From an uncultured Collinsella sp. (GTDB lineage: Bacteria; Actinomycetota; Coriobacteriia; Coriobacteriales; Coriobacteriaceae), in assembly GCA_900545665.1 (NCBI GenBank), contig UQZU01000017.1, positions 1-42,707 of the forward strand: a stretch of 42,707 bases of DNA, in the 5' to 3' direction. Of the stretch, positions 31,492 through 39,187 are shown piece by piece (position 1 is the stretch's first letter; every line of letters starts with the position of its first letter). The notes under the pieces are model-generated. The model was given only the letters and a program-made list of their open reading frames with translations, was not told the DNA's origin and did no database searches. Both the position numbers and the translations under genes were made by a program.

Positions 31492-31815
31492 TTATATGAG
31501 GCTCAAAACGATATAGAACACGATGCCCGAGACGCAGCACCACAACATCGACTTTGTCTTGATTGCCACCGCCACGACGCCGGCGGCCGCAATCCAGGGA
31601 ATCAAGCCCTGCCACAAGCCGGCGTCGAAAGCGCCAGGGCTTATCAAATCGTTGGCGACCAGCGCCGCAAAGGCGGCAGGCGGAATATAACCCAAGGCCT
31701 CGGTAACGCGGGGCGACAGCGTTCTCCCGCGCAAGGCAAACGCCGGGGCAATGCGGAAAAACGCGATGGCCGCCCATGACGATAGCCATAGGACCAAAAA
31801 CTCATTAACGGGCAT
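31492..31815 (-). CDS. azlD: AzlD-type branched-chain amino acid exporter subunit
   Basis: This small 107-residue protein has four hydrophobic segments (LVLWLSSWAAIAFFRI, PPAAFAALVAN, WIAAAGVVAVAI and LWCCVSGIVFYIVL). LPxRxxP-like text is reduced to RIAPAFALRGRTL. AzlD is the small partner of AzlC in export of branched-chain amino acids. The start at 31815 overlaps the end of azlC by 11 bases. An upstream in-frame Met is possible but would extend far into azlC. Confidence 0.85.
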   Translation of the reverse strand: MPVNEFLVLWLSSWAAIAFFRIAPAFALRGRTLSPRVTEALGYIPPAAFAALVANDLISPGAFDAGLWQGLIPWIAAAGVVAVAIKTKSMLWCCVSGIVFYIVLSLI

Positions 31816-32497
31816 CGCGAGCGCCCCTTCCCTCGGCGAGGACATCGCACGCGAGTGCCGTGACAACGCCGACGAGCACACTTGCCGGCACGGCGATATT
31901 CGTCCACCCCAAGAACTTGCATATGGCGACGGACAGCGCAGCCAAACCGGCAGCTACGACATTGCCGCGCGACAGTCGCTGCGAAAAGAGTAGGCAGATA
32001 AAGAGCGATGTGCAGACAAAACCCGCAATAGCGGTGGGAACATCGACAACGGCGCCGACGATGGCGCCCGTCGTACACGAAACGGCCCATGTTGCGATGA
32101 GGATTGCGTTGAGCACAAAGGACTCGAGCGGACCCCAATCCTCCCCTTTAACCAACTTGGCAAGCGAAATGCCGTATGCCTCCTCGGTAAGTGTCGCGGC
32201 AACAGCCAGTGTCTGACGCTTCGAAGCACCCCTCAAATGCGGTGCGATCGATGCCGAGTAAAGTGCAAAGCGCGAGGAGATTGCGGCCACACTTGCGACA
32301 ATCGATGCCGCAGGCACACCTGCCAGCCACAGGTTGCAGACCATAAACTGGCCGCTACCCGTCACAAACGTGCTGCTCAGAGCAAAAACCATCCAGGGCT
32401 CCATTCCCGTCTGCGCCATAATCATTCCGCACGGCGCGCCTATCGCAACATAGGTGAGCATCACCGGCCAAACGGTTTTAACGATTTTGAGCACCAT
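31805..32497 (-). CDS. azlC: AzlC-type branched-chain amino acid exporter subunit
   Basis: The 230-residue protein has six to seven hydrophobic segments and family text VAIGAPCGMIMAQTGM, STFVTGSGQFMV, ISSRFALYSASIAPHLRG and LTEEAYGIS. Together with AzlD it forms a permease that exports branched-chain amino acids or analogs. The presence of both a liv importer and AzlCD in one window suggests active control of these amino acids. GAGGA precedes the ATG by 5 bases. It is divergent from the HD gene. Confidence 0.92.
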   Translation of the reverse strand: MVLKIVKTVWPVMLTYVAIGAPCGMIMAQTGMEPWMVFALSSTFVTGSGQFMVCNLWLAGVPAASIVASVAAISSRFALYSASIAPHLRGASKRQTLAVAATLTEEAYGISLAKLVKGEDWGPLESFVLNAILIATWAVSCTTGAIVGAVVDVPTAIAGFVCTSLFICLLFSQRLSRGNVVAAGLAALSVAICKFLGWTNIAVPASVLVGVVTALACDVLAEGRGARDAR

Positions 32498-32556
32498 AGC
32501 GTTCCTCGTCCCGACAAGATTTCCGAGCCGCGTTCAACGACACGACAGAATCATCG

Positions 32557-32594
32557 TCCGGTGGCAACCGAGTTCACCTACAATTGCCACCGGA
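32557..32594. promoter_or_regulatory. 11-bp inverted repeat in the azlC/HD divergent space
   Basis: TCCGGTGGCAA and TTGCCACCGGA are perfect complements 16 bases apart, between two divergent genes and about 40 bases from the HD start. It may be an operator shared by both genes or a transcript hairpin. It lacks a T run. Confidence 0.45.
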
Positions 32595-32634
32595 TCGAAA
32601 GACACAGAAAGACACAACTTTTTAGGAAGTCATT

Positions 32635-33447
32635 ATGACAGCTATCGATCGAACGCGGGCTGCCGCGGCCTTCAAGACCTACACCGATGCCTACGATGCC
32701 GCCAATCCGCGTATCGCGCTTAAAATCGAGCATACGTACCACGTTGCCGAGGCATGCGATGCCGTGGCGCGCGAACAGGGCTGGTCACCTCAGGACATTG
32801 ACCTAGCGTGGCTTTGCGGCCTGCTGCACGATATGGGTCGCTTTGAACAGCTGCGACGCTGGGATACGTTTAAGGATGCCGAAAGCGTGAGCCATGCGGC
32901 GTTGGGCGTCGAGGTCCTCTTTGGCAAAACACCTGCAGATGCGCCCGCGGTAACAAGTATCCGCGACTTTATCGACGATCCGGTAGAAGACGAACTCGTT
33001 CGAGCGAGCATTGCCTATCACAGCAATTTCCGTCTGCCCGCGCAGCTCGGCGAGCGCACGCGGCGCTTCTGCGATATCGTGCGCGATGGCGACAAGATCG
33101 ACATCATGCGCACCATCGCCGACAGTACCGTCGACACCATCCTCAAAGTGAATGAGGACGCGTTTCTTGCCAGCCACTTCTCGGCACCGACGCTGGCCGC
33201 CTTTGACGAGCACCGCTGCGTCACGCGCGATGAGCGCAATGAGCCCGCGGACTACTTGGTGGGGCTTATCTGCTTTATGTTTGAGCTCGTCTATCCGGCA
33301 AGCCGCGCGCTGGCGCGCGGGCAGGGCGATATCTACCGCCTGCTCGACGCACCCTTTGGTATCACGCGCCCCTTCACCGATCCCGCCACGCAAGCGACCT
33401 GGGAGCGCCTAAAGGACGAGCTGCGCAGCTGGCTGGCAAGTGCCTAG
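32635..33447 (+). CDS. HD-domain phosphohydrolase
   Basis: This 270-residue protein has the HD metal motif: His in KIEHTYHVAE (about 26), the His-Asp pair in CGLLHDMGRFEQ (about 66), and later ASIAYHSNFRLP and CDIVRDGDKIDIMR with the final Asp. Such proteins hydrolyse nucleotides or phosphate esters; the substrate is unknown. AGGA lies 7 bases before the ATG. Its stop codon shares the tetranucleotide CTAG with the stop of the convergent etfA, so no terminator fits between them. Confidence 0.85.
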   Translation: MTAIDRTRAAAAFKTYTDAYDAANPRIALKIEHTYHVAEACDAVAREQGWSPQDIDLAWLCGLLHDMGRFEQLRRWDTFKDAESVSHAALGVEVLFGKTPADAPAVTSIRDFIDDPVEDELVRASIAYHSNFRLPAQLGERTRRFCDIVRDGDKIDIMRTIADSTVDTILKVNEDAFLASHFSAPTLAAFDEHRCVTRDERNEPADYLVGLICFMFELVYPASRALARGQGDIYRLLDAPFGITRPFTDPATQATWERLKDELRSWLASA

Positions 33448-34649
33448 CACTCAAGCTGGGCCAGCAGCTCCTCAACGACCTCGACGGCGTCGCCGACGAC
33501 CTTGTACTGGGCGACGCCAAAGATGGGAGCATCCGGGTCCTCGTTGACGGCGATGATGCACTCCGCCCCACCGATGCCGGCAAGATGCTGGATGGCACCC
33601 GAGACACCAATGCTCACGAGGAGCTTGGGTGAAACCGACACGCCCGTCTGGCCAATCTGGTGGCGATACTCCAGCCAGCCCGCCTCCACGACGGGTCGCG
33701 TGCAGCCGAGCTCGGCACCCAGGGCTTCGGCGAGCTTTCGCATCAAGGGTAGGTTTTTCTTGGAGCCAATACCGCGACCCACAACAACTAGACGCTCGGC
33801 ATCGGCAATCGAAGCCTGCTGGCCCCATTCCTCGGCGGGAATCGAAATCTCGACACGAGCCTTGGCGTCTTCCGCAAGTAATACCTGGGTAATCGTTCCG
33901 GAGCGGCTATAGTCAAAGTCGGGCGCCTTAAAGATGCCGGGGCGCACCGTTGCCATCTGGGGACGGTGGTTGGGGCAGATAATGGTGGCCATCAAGTTGC
34001 CGCCAAACGCCGGACGCGTCTGTTGCAGCAGGCCCGTCTCCGTATCCATCGAAAGCACGGTGCAGTCGGCCGTAAGGCCCGTCCGCAAGCGAACGGCCAC
34101 ACCTGGCGCCAGCTCACGGCCAAAGGCGGTCGCGCCGTACAGAATGGCCTCGGGCCTGCGCTCGGCCACCAAATCGCAAATCAAGCGAGCATAGACCTCC
34201 GCATCGTTTTGGCGCAGTCGCTCGTCGCGGCAAACCGCGACCTCGTCCGCACCGGCGCAAACCAGATGCTCCAGGTCCCCGAGCGAGCCCTCGGGGCCCA
34301 TGCCGACCAGCGCCACCAGGCGACAGCCGCGTGCATCGGCAAGCTCGCGGCCCTTGCCCATGAGCTCGTAGGCCACCGGGGCCACGTCATCGTGCTCGTC
34401 GGTCTGAACGAATACCCAAATGTCTCGATACGCATCGAGGTCAACCGCGCCGGCGGCCTCGTCGCGCTCGATCGAAATGGCGTTGACGGGACAGGCGTCG
34501 ACGCACCCGCCGCACAAGATGCAGCCGTCGGTCACATGGGCGCAGCGGTTGGGGCGCTCGCCCTCCACCACAATGCCACCCGAGGCACAGGCGCGAACGC
34601 AGCGGCCACAGCCAACGCATGCCTCGCTATCGATTATCAGTCCGCTCAT
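33444..34649 (-). CDS. etfA: Electron transfer flavoprotein alpha subunit with N-terminal ferredoxin
   Basis: The 401 residues begin with a two-cluster ferredoxin domain: CVGCGRCVRACASGG (about 11-25), then a second CxxCxxCxxxCP in DGCILCGGCVDACP (about 40-53). The rest is EtfA, ending in the FAD domain with VVGRGIGSKKN, VVEAGWLEYRHQIGQTG, SIGVSGAIQHLAGIG and AVNEDPDAPIF. EtfAB passes electrons between FAD dehydrogenases and carriers. Ferredoxin-bearing EtfA is known in the confurcating lactate dehydrogenase of acetogens. Its ATG follows directly on the etfB stop. The gene order oxidase-etfB-etfA supports that complex. Confidence 0.95.
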   Translation of the reverse strand: MSGLIIDSEACVGCGRCVRACASGGIVVEGERPNRCAHVTDGCILCGGCVDACPVNAISIERDEAAGAVDLDAYRDIWVFVQTDEHDDVAPVAYELMGKGRELADARGCRLVALVGMGPEGSLGDLEHLVCAGADEVAVCRDERLRQNDAEVYARLICDLVAERRPEAILYGATAFGRELAPGVAVRLRTGLTADCTVLSMDTETGLLQQTRPAFGGNLMATIICPNHRPQMATVRPGIFKAPDFDYSRSGTITQVLLAEDAKARVEISIPAEEWGQQASIADAERLVVVGRGIGSKKNLPLMRKLAEALGAELGCTRPVVEAGWLEYRHQIGQTGVSVSPKLLVSIGVSGAIQHLAGIGGAECIIAVNEDPDAPIFGVAQYKVVGDAVEVVEELLAQLEC

Positions 34650-35465
34650 CTATGCCATCCCCTCGATAATCTTGGCAAGCTTTGCCGCCTGTTCGACCGG
34701 CGTGCCCTCGATGGCCTCGCACGTTTGGTCACGGTCGGGCACAAACGAGCGCACGACCTGCGTCGGCGATCCGGTAAGGCCGCAGCGCAAAGGGTCGGCA
34801 TGCACATCGGCAGCACAGACCACCCGCACATCCGCATCTTCGGCCGCGCGAATGCCGGCGATGCTCGGCATGCGCAGCTGGCCGATCTCCTTGGCGGTCG
34901 TCATCGCGCACGGCATCTCCAGATAGACCGTCTCCTCGCCGGCGTCACAGCCGTGGACAAGCGCCAGCGAGCCGCACGTCGTAAAGCCCGCGCTCTGTAC
35001 GCAGCTCACATCGGTCACGCAGGGAATCTCGAAGGCGCCGGCCAGTTCGGGGCCAATCTGGGCAGTATCGCCATCCACCGCCATCTTGCCGAAGATGAGC
35101 AGGTCGAAGTGCTCGTCGAGCGCCTCGATGCCGCATTTGAGAGCATAGGTGGTCGCCAACGTGTCCGCACCCGCAAAAGCACGGTCGGTGAGCAGCAATG
35201 CATCGTCGGCGCCGCGGGCGATGCAGTCGCGCAGTAGCGATTCGGTTGCAGGGATACCCATCGATACCACCGTCACGCGCACATCCATGCCAAAGCCGAT
35301 AAAGTCGTCCTTGAGCGCCAACGCACATTCGAGGGCACTTGCATCGAAGGGATTAATGACCGCCTGCTTGCCATCGCGCACGATGGTATTGGTTTTGGGG
35401 TCCATCTTGACCTCGGTGCTTCCCGGCACCGCCTTGACGCACACCACCATATGGAAATCACTCAT
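34650..35465 (-). CDS. etfB: Electron transfer flavoprotein beta subunit
   Basis: The 271-residue EtfB shows VVCVKAVPG at the start, NPFDASALECALALKD, RVTVVSMGIPATES, LLLTDRAFAGADTLATTYAL and LIFGKMAVDGDTAQIGPELA, all family marks. It binds AMP or, in bifurcating forms, a second FAD. ATG 35465 has GGGGG about 9 bases upstream and lies 2 bases after the stop of the FAD-linked oxidase. It is the middle gene of a tight three-gene operon. Confidence 0.95.
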   Translation of the reverse strand: MSDFHMVVCVKAVPGSTEVKMDPKTNTIVRDGKQAVINPFDASALECALALKDDFIGFGMDVRVTVVSMGIPATESLLRDCIARGADDALLLTDRAFAGADTLATTYALKCGIEALDEHFDLLIFGKMAVDGDTAQIGPELAGAFEIPCVTDVSCVQSAGFTTCGSLALVHGCDAGEETVYLEMPCAMTTAKEIGQLRMPSIAGIRAAEDADVRVVCAADVHADPLRCGLTGSPTQVVRSFVPDRDQTCEAIEGTPVEQAAKLAKIIEGMA

Positions 35466-35467
35466 CT

Positions 35468-37069
35468 TCACGCGCCCCCTTTCTGGACGAGTTCATCCAA
35501 GAGCTTCTCCGAAAACAGGTTGCCACGGCCCAGCTGCCCGGCAGGATCGAGCTGCAGCTTGAGTCGAGCCGATTCAACCATGGCCTCGTGGCCGTACATC
35601 GTCTCCAAAAAGCCCGCTTTGATCTTGCCGACGCCGTGCTCGGCAGAGACGGCGCCGCCCATAGCCGTTACCTCCGCAGCCCACTGGGCAAACAGCTCGC
35701 CACCGCGACGGTAGTCTTGCGCATCGCGAGGCAGGATATTCACATGCAGATGGTTGTTGCCGATATGTCCCCAGGCGGCAGACTCAAGCCCGCTTTCGGC
35801 CAGCGTGCGGCGATAGAGGGCAACGACATCGGCCAGGCGCGTGTTGGGCACCGACATATCCGACCCCAGCTTGGTAATGGTGGGGTCGGTGCGGCGGCGC
35901 TCGTCGATGAGCATGTTGACGCTCTCGGGAACGGCGTGGCGGAAGAACCGCTGGCATTCGCGATCGACCTCGGTGCGTGCAACCCAGGTCGCGTCGTCGT
36001 GGCCGCCCGCAAGCTCCAAAACCCATCCCAGGTGGTACAGCTCCTCGGTCGCTTGCGCCTCGTCGTCGCAGTCGAGTTCCACGTAAACACAGACCTTTGC
36101 CTCATCGTCGAGTGCCGGCAGCGAGGCAAACGCGGTCGACTGCTCGCGCTGGCGGCGAAGGATATCCAAGGCGCCGGCATCGAAATACTCAATAGCGGCG
36201 GCATGGGACAGCACGGGGCGCACGGAATCGGTAAAGGACACCGCCTTGTCCTCGCTGTCGAAAAAGCAGCTCACACCCCATACGACCGAAGGTGCCGCCT
36301 GCAAGGCGATCTCGAGCTCGGTAATGACGCCGAGTGTGCCACACGCACCGATAAAGAGGTCGACGGCGTCCATATCGTCCGAAACGAAATAACCCGACGC
36401 GTTTTTGGTCTTGGGCATGGTATAGCCAGGAAGATCCAGCTCGAGCGCGCGGCCTTCCGCTGTCACGAGCGACAAGTGGCGTGCGTCAGCGTGCGCCTGA
36501 CCTCGATGAAGCTCAAGCAGGTCGCCGTCCGCCAGTGCCACGTGAAGCCCCGTAACGTGCGGGCGCATGGGGCCGTAGGCGTAACTGCGGGCACCGGAGG
36601 CATTGCACGCCGCCATGCCGCCCAGGCAGGCAGATGCCTCGGTGGGATCGGTGGGAAAGAACTGCTCAGGAGCTGCCTGGAACTCCTCATAGGCCTCAAG
36701 CGATACCTGATCCCAGTCAGCGGTCGGCAATGCCTTCTTACCCAGTTGCTTGCGCAACTCCGAAAGCACGACGCCCGGCTCCACGCGCAGCAGAAAACGG
36801 CCTCGCTCGTCGCGGCGGAGACCCAGGTAGCGATTCATACGAGAAGTGTTGAGGATATGCCCGCCGTGAGGCACGGCACCGGCAGCCAGACCGGTCCGAG
36901 CACCCTGGACCGTTATCGGAACATGCTCGGCATGGAGCTTTCGCAGAATGGCGCGGACTTCGTCCTCCGTTGTCGGAAACGAGATGCTCGACGCCTCGCC
37001 CGATGTGCGAGATTCATCGCGACCATATTCTTCGAACTCGTCGCCGAAGGGTTTGATGGCTGCAGACAC
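35468..37069 (-). CDS. FAD-binding oxidoreductase (GlcD/D-lactate dehydrogenase-like)
   Basis: The 533-residue flavoenzyme of the VAO/GlcD family oxidises a 2-hydroxy acid. The FAD domain has PITVQGARTGLAAGAVPHGG (about 53-72), LRVEPGVVLSELRK, and FPTDPTEASACLGGMAACNASGARSYAYG. The C-terminal domain has HIGNNHLHVNILP and EHGVGKIKAGF, the usual substrate/metal site. Next to EtfBA it corresponds to LctD of the lactate dehydrogenase-Etf complex, which oxidises lactate with NAD+ while reduced ferredoxin is consumed. Glycolate or another hydroxy acid cannot be excluded. It starts with GTG, GGGGGAG 5 bases upstream. No lactate permease is nearby. Confidence 0.93.
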   Translation of the reverse strand: MSAAIKPFGDEFEEYGRDESRTSGEASSISFPTTEDEVRAILRKLHAEHVPITVQGARTGLAAGAVPHGGHILNTSRMNRYLGLRRDERGRFLLRVEPGVVLSELRKQLGKKALPTADWDQVSLEAYEEFQAAPEQFFPTDPTEASACLGGMAACNASGARSYAYGPMRPHVTGLHVALADGDLLELHRGQAHADARHLSLVTAEGRALELDLPGYTMPKTKNASGYFVSDDMDAVDLFIGACGTLGVITELEIALQAAPSVVWGVSCFFDSEDKAVSFTDSVRPVLSHAAAIEYFDAGALDILRRQREQSTAFASLPALDDEAKVCVYVELDCDDEAQATEELYHLGWVLELAGGHDDATWVARTEVDRECQRFFRHAVPESVNMLIDERRRTDPTITKLGSDMSVPNTRLADVVALYRRTLAESGLESAAWGHIGNNHLHVNILPRDAQDYRRGGELFAQWAAEVTAMGGAVSAEHGVGKIKAGFLETMYGHEAMVESARLKLQLDPAGQLGRGNLFSEKLLDELVQKGGA

Positions 37070-37414
37070 GCGAACTCCCCCTTTAGTTAACTACAGTGTT
37101 TGCAGGGAGATGTTACCGCATCGTTTCGTCGACGTGACTGAGACCGTCTCCATAATTGGCGAATTTTACGTTTGCGCAATTCGGCGAGCGGCGGCGTTTT
37201 CTCGGCAGGCGCTCTATTTAACGCGCTCCTTTCCATCGCAGCCACGCACACAATTGGCGCTCGAAAAAACTTGAGATATTTTTTAGCGTCTCTCACCTGC
37301 GGCGATGTAAACCCGTCAAGCATTTGGTCAGAAATTGGTCAAGTTGTGGCTGATACGGTCGGCATCGACAGCCAAAACCAATAGAAGGTTTGGCCCAAAA
37401 ACAGGGAGGTTCCC
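37070..37414. other. 345-bp divergent intergenic region
   Basis: This region must hold promoters for the lactate-type operon (minus) and the surface-protein cluster (plus). It contains a direct repeat TTGGTCA at about 37323 and 37335 and the AT-rich stretches TTGAGATATTTTTTA and GAATTTTACG. No clear consensus promoter or terminator stands out. Two short open frames here (70 and 78 codons on opposite strands) have no ribosome binding site or recognisable product. Confidence 0.5.
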
Positions 37415-37711
37415 ATGGCATATTACTGGCCCCAGTACGGCATCGCCATCGAAGTTGACGATGACCCATATCTTCTGCCCTTCGATGAGGAGGCATTTCC
37501 CGATGCGGCTGTCTATCACGTCACCACCGACGTGATTTGCGATCCCGAATCGTTTTCGGCACTCGCCCACCACATCGCCCACATCCACGACATCAAACTC
37601 GACCCAAACTTCGACGAGCTCATCTACTCGCGACGCCTCATGCTCCACATGCTCTTTGGCGCCGATCCGTCCACGTTCGCGCGCGTCTATACCACTAAGG
37701 ATGCCGCATGA
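37415..37711 (+). CDS. Small hypothetical protein, first gene of the surface cluster
   Basis: The 98-residue acidic protein begins MAYYWPQYGIAIEVDDD. It has no signal peptide or membrane segment, and several His residues in ALAHHIAHIHDIKLD. I do not recognise a family. GGGAGG sits 5 bases before the ATG, so translation is likely real. The last codons overlap the next start by ATGA, which couples it to the membrane-anchored protein downstream. It is probably cytoplasmic and may be a partner or regulator for the secreted products. Confidence 0.75.
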   Translation: MAYYWPQYGIAIEVDDDPYLLPFDEEAFPDAAVYHVTTDVICDPESFSALAHHIAHIHDIKLDPNFDELIYSRRLMLHMLFGADPSTFARVYTTKDAA

Positions 37712-38217
37712 GCGTAAGGAAGCAGTCGAGCCCCCTAGGGTCAAAACATCGAAAAAGGCTCGGCGCCGTCTGTTTGGCCATCGCCTGCGCCCTTATCGCC
37801 GTCGGCCTTTACGCTTGGCAGTCAAAGCCTGTCGCCGAGACGGGTGCCTCGGTCACAGCGGCAGAGGGTAAGTCGCGTCAGGAAATCCAGGACGAGCTCG
37901 ATGCCATCGTCCGCGACAACATGATGACGATCTCGGTCGCACCGGTCGCCCAGCTACAAAAAGGCGGCAAGCTGCGCGTCAACGTGCAAAACGTCCAGGA
38001 TAACAAGTTTCCCCAGCGTTTCCGCGTGATCCAAAACGACGAGACCATCTATGAATCGGGCGTGGTCGAGACCGGCAAGACCGTTGAGACCTGCCCTGCA
38101 GGTGACATCAAAGAAGGCGAGGCGTATATCGAGATTCAAGCGCTCGACGCCAAGACCTACGACGTCCATGGCAATCCCACGCGCGTCAAGGTGCGAGTTG
38201 CGCAGACAGAAGACTAG
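37708..38217 (+). CDS. Hypothetical membrane-anchored protein
   Basis: The 169-residue protein has a basic N-terminus, a single hydrophobic segment LGAVCLAIACALIAVGLYAW (about 23-42) and an external domain of about 125 residues. The domain looks all-beta: ISVAPVAQLQKGGKLRVNVQN, RFRVIQNDETIYESGVVETG and EAYIEIQALDAKTYDVHGNP. The alternating pattern suggests an Ig-like or fimbria-associated fold, but no family was recognised. It overlaps the preceding gene by 4 bases. The hydrophobic segment lacks a clear signal peptidase site, so it may act as a membrane anchor. Confidence 0.8.
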   Translation: MSVRKQSSPLGSKHRKRLGAVCLAIACALIAVGLYAWQSKPVAETGASVTAAEGKSRQEIQDELDAIVRDNMMTISVAPVAQLQKGGKLRVNVQNVQDNKFPQRFRVIQNDETIYESGVVETGKTVETCPAGDIKEGEAYIEIQALDAKTYDVHGNPTRVKVRVAQTED

Positions 38218-38305
38218 ACCTGCCACCTGTTATGAAAATGCGCACCCGTGCCGCTTTCGTCTAACCCTCACGGAAACGGTCCGTGACGAATAGAAAGGAA
38301 CGATT

Positions 38306-38905
38306 ATGGACATCACCAGGAACTTGAATGGGGCCAGGGTGCTCGTCGTGGGCGCAGGGCTGGCGCTCGCACTCGCAATGGGCGCCGCGCCGACCACCGC
38401 CCTGGCGGAGGGACGCACTGGAACCACCAACGTGACCATCAGGACCGAAATCGACAACATCAAGTTCAAAGCCCCGACCGTCATTCCGTTCGTCGCTAAG
38501 GCAGACGGCACGCTCCAGGGCCCTTCCGAGAATACAACCACCATCGACAATCTTTCGGCCTATGGCATCCACGTTACCAACATGAAGATTGCCGCCCAGA
38601 AGTCCTGGAGCATCGTCGCCGACGCCAAGACGGGGACCGCCCAGAACTCCATCGATTTTAAGGTCGGCCCAGACAAGGCACTCCAAGACGCCCACGCCGC
38701 GACGCAGGAAGCGGGCCTCGACCTTTCCAAAAATGCATCCTTCGACATGGGCTACCAGGGCATCGCCGATGGTACGGACAAGATTAAGCTTAAGACGAGC
38801 GGCGCTGTCGCCCGCGTCACGCGAGACATCTTCCATGTGACCGGCACGGGCGACCAGGTCGCAACCATTACGTGGACGGTCGAGCCCGGTGCGCACACGG
38901 CCTAA
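38306..38905 (+). CDS. Secreted hypothetical protein
   Basis: The 199-residue protein has a signal peptide with a hydrophobic run VLVVGAGLALALAMGAA and a likely cut after TTALA (about residue 33). The mature part is beta-rich: TTNVTIRTEIDNIKFKAP, TVIPFVAKADGTLQGPS, TIDNLSAYGIHVTNMKI and a final IFHVTGTGDQVATITWTVEP. The ending resembles WxL-like or pilin-like surface proteins, but the WxL signature itself is absent. AAAGGA precedes the ATG. The pattern of P-x-x-(V/I)...GT...IDNL recurs in the 470-residue protein downstream, suggesting shared domain ancestry. Confidence 0.8.
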   Translation: MDITRNLNGARVLVVGAGLALALAMGAAPTTALAEGRTGTTNVTIRTEIDNIKFKAPTVIPFVAKADGTLQGPSENTTTIDNLSAYGIHVTNMKIAAQKSWSIVADAKTGTAQNSIDFKVGPDKALQDAHAATQEAGLDLSKNASFDMGYQGIADGTDKIKLKTSGAVARVTRDIFHVTGTGDQVATITWTVEPGAHTA

Positions 38906-39146
38906 GGCAATTGTCCTTGCCGTCATCATCGGCGTTGCAACGTTTGCCCCGATCGCCGCCTTTGCCCAACAAGAGCAGGCGCAGGCTGCCACGCAGGTAA
39001 CTGTCGATCTATCGGAACTCGAACGCAGTGGCCAACATGAACCCCTCGCGCAAACGAGCGACACGCGACAGCTCCTGGCAGCAGGAATCGCCACGGCAGG
39101 CGCTAGCGCCATCGGCCTTGGCCTGCACATCAAACGCAGCCGGTAG
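38889..39146 (+). CDS. Short secreted protein with a variant sortase-type tail
   Basis: The 85-residue protein has a signal peptide (hydrophobic AIVLAVIIGVATFAPIA, cut after AFA), a short polar middle of about 30 residues, then LAQTSD, a hydrophobic segment (LLAAGIATAGASAIGLGL) and a basic HIKRSR end. This is the layout of a cell-wall sorting signal. Class E sortases use LAxTG; here the Gly is Ser, so the site is either variant or decayed. It starts at GTG and overlaps the previous gene by 17 bases. With almost no mature domain it may be a minor anchor or pilus base. Confidence 0.65.
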   Translation: MRTRPKAIVLAVIIGVATFAPIAAFAQQEQAQAATQVTVDLSELERSGQHEPLAQTSDTRQLLAAGIATAGASAIGLGLHIKRSR

Positions 39147-39187
39147 CCACACGAATCGAGACCGTCCAGCATAGGTAAGGAGAACCC

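Noticed and set aside
37087..37384. Short open frames in the 37070-37414 gap
   Set aside because: They lie on opposite strands over each other, lack ribosome binding sites and give unrecognised products.
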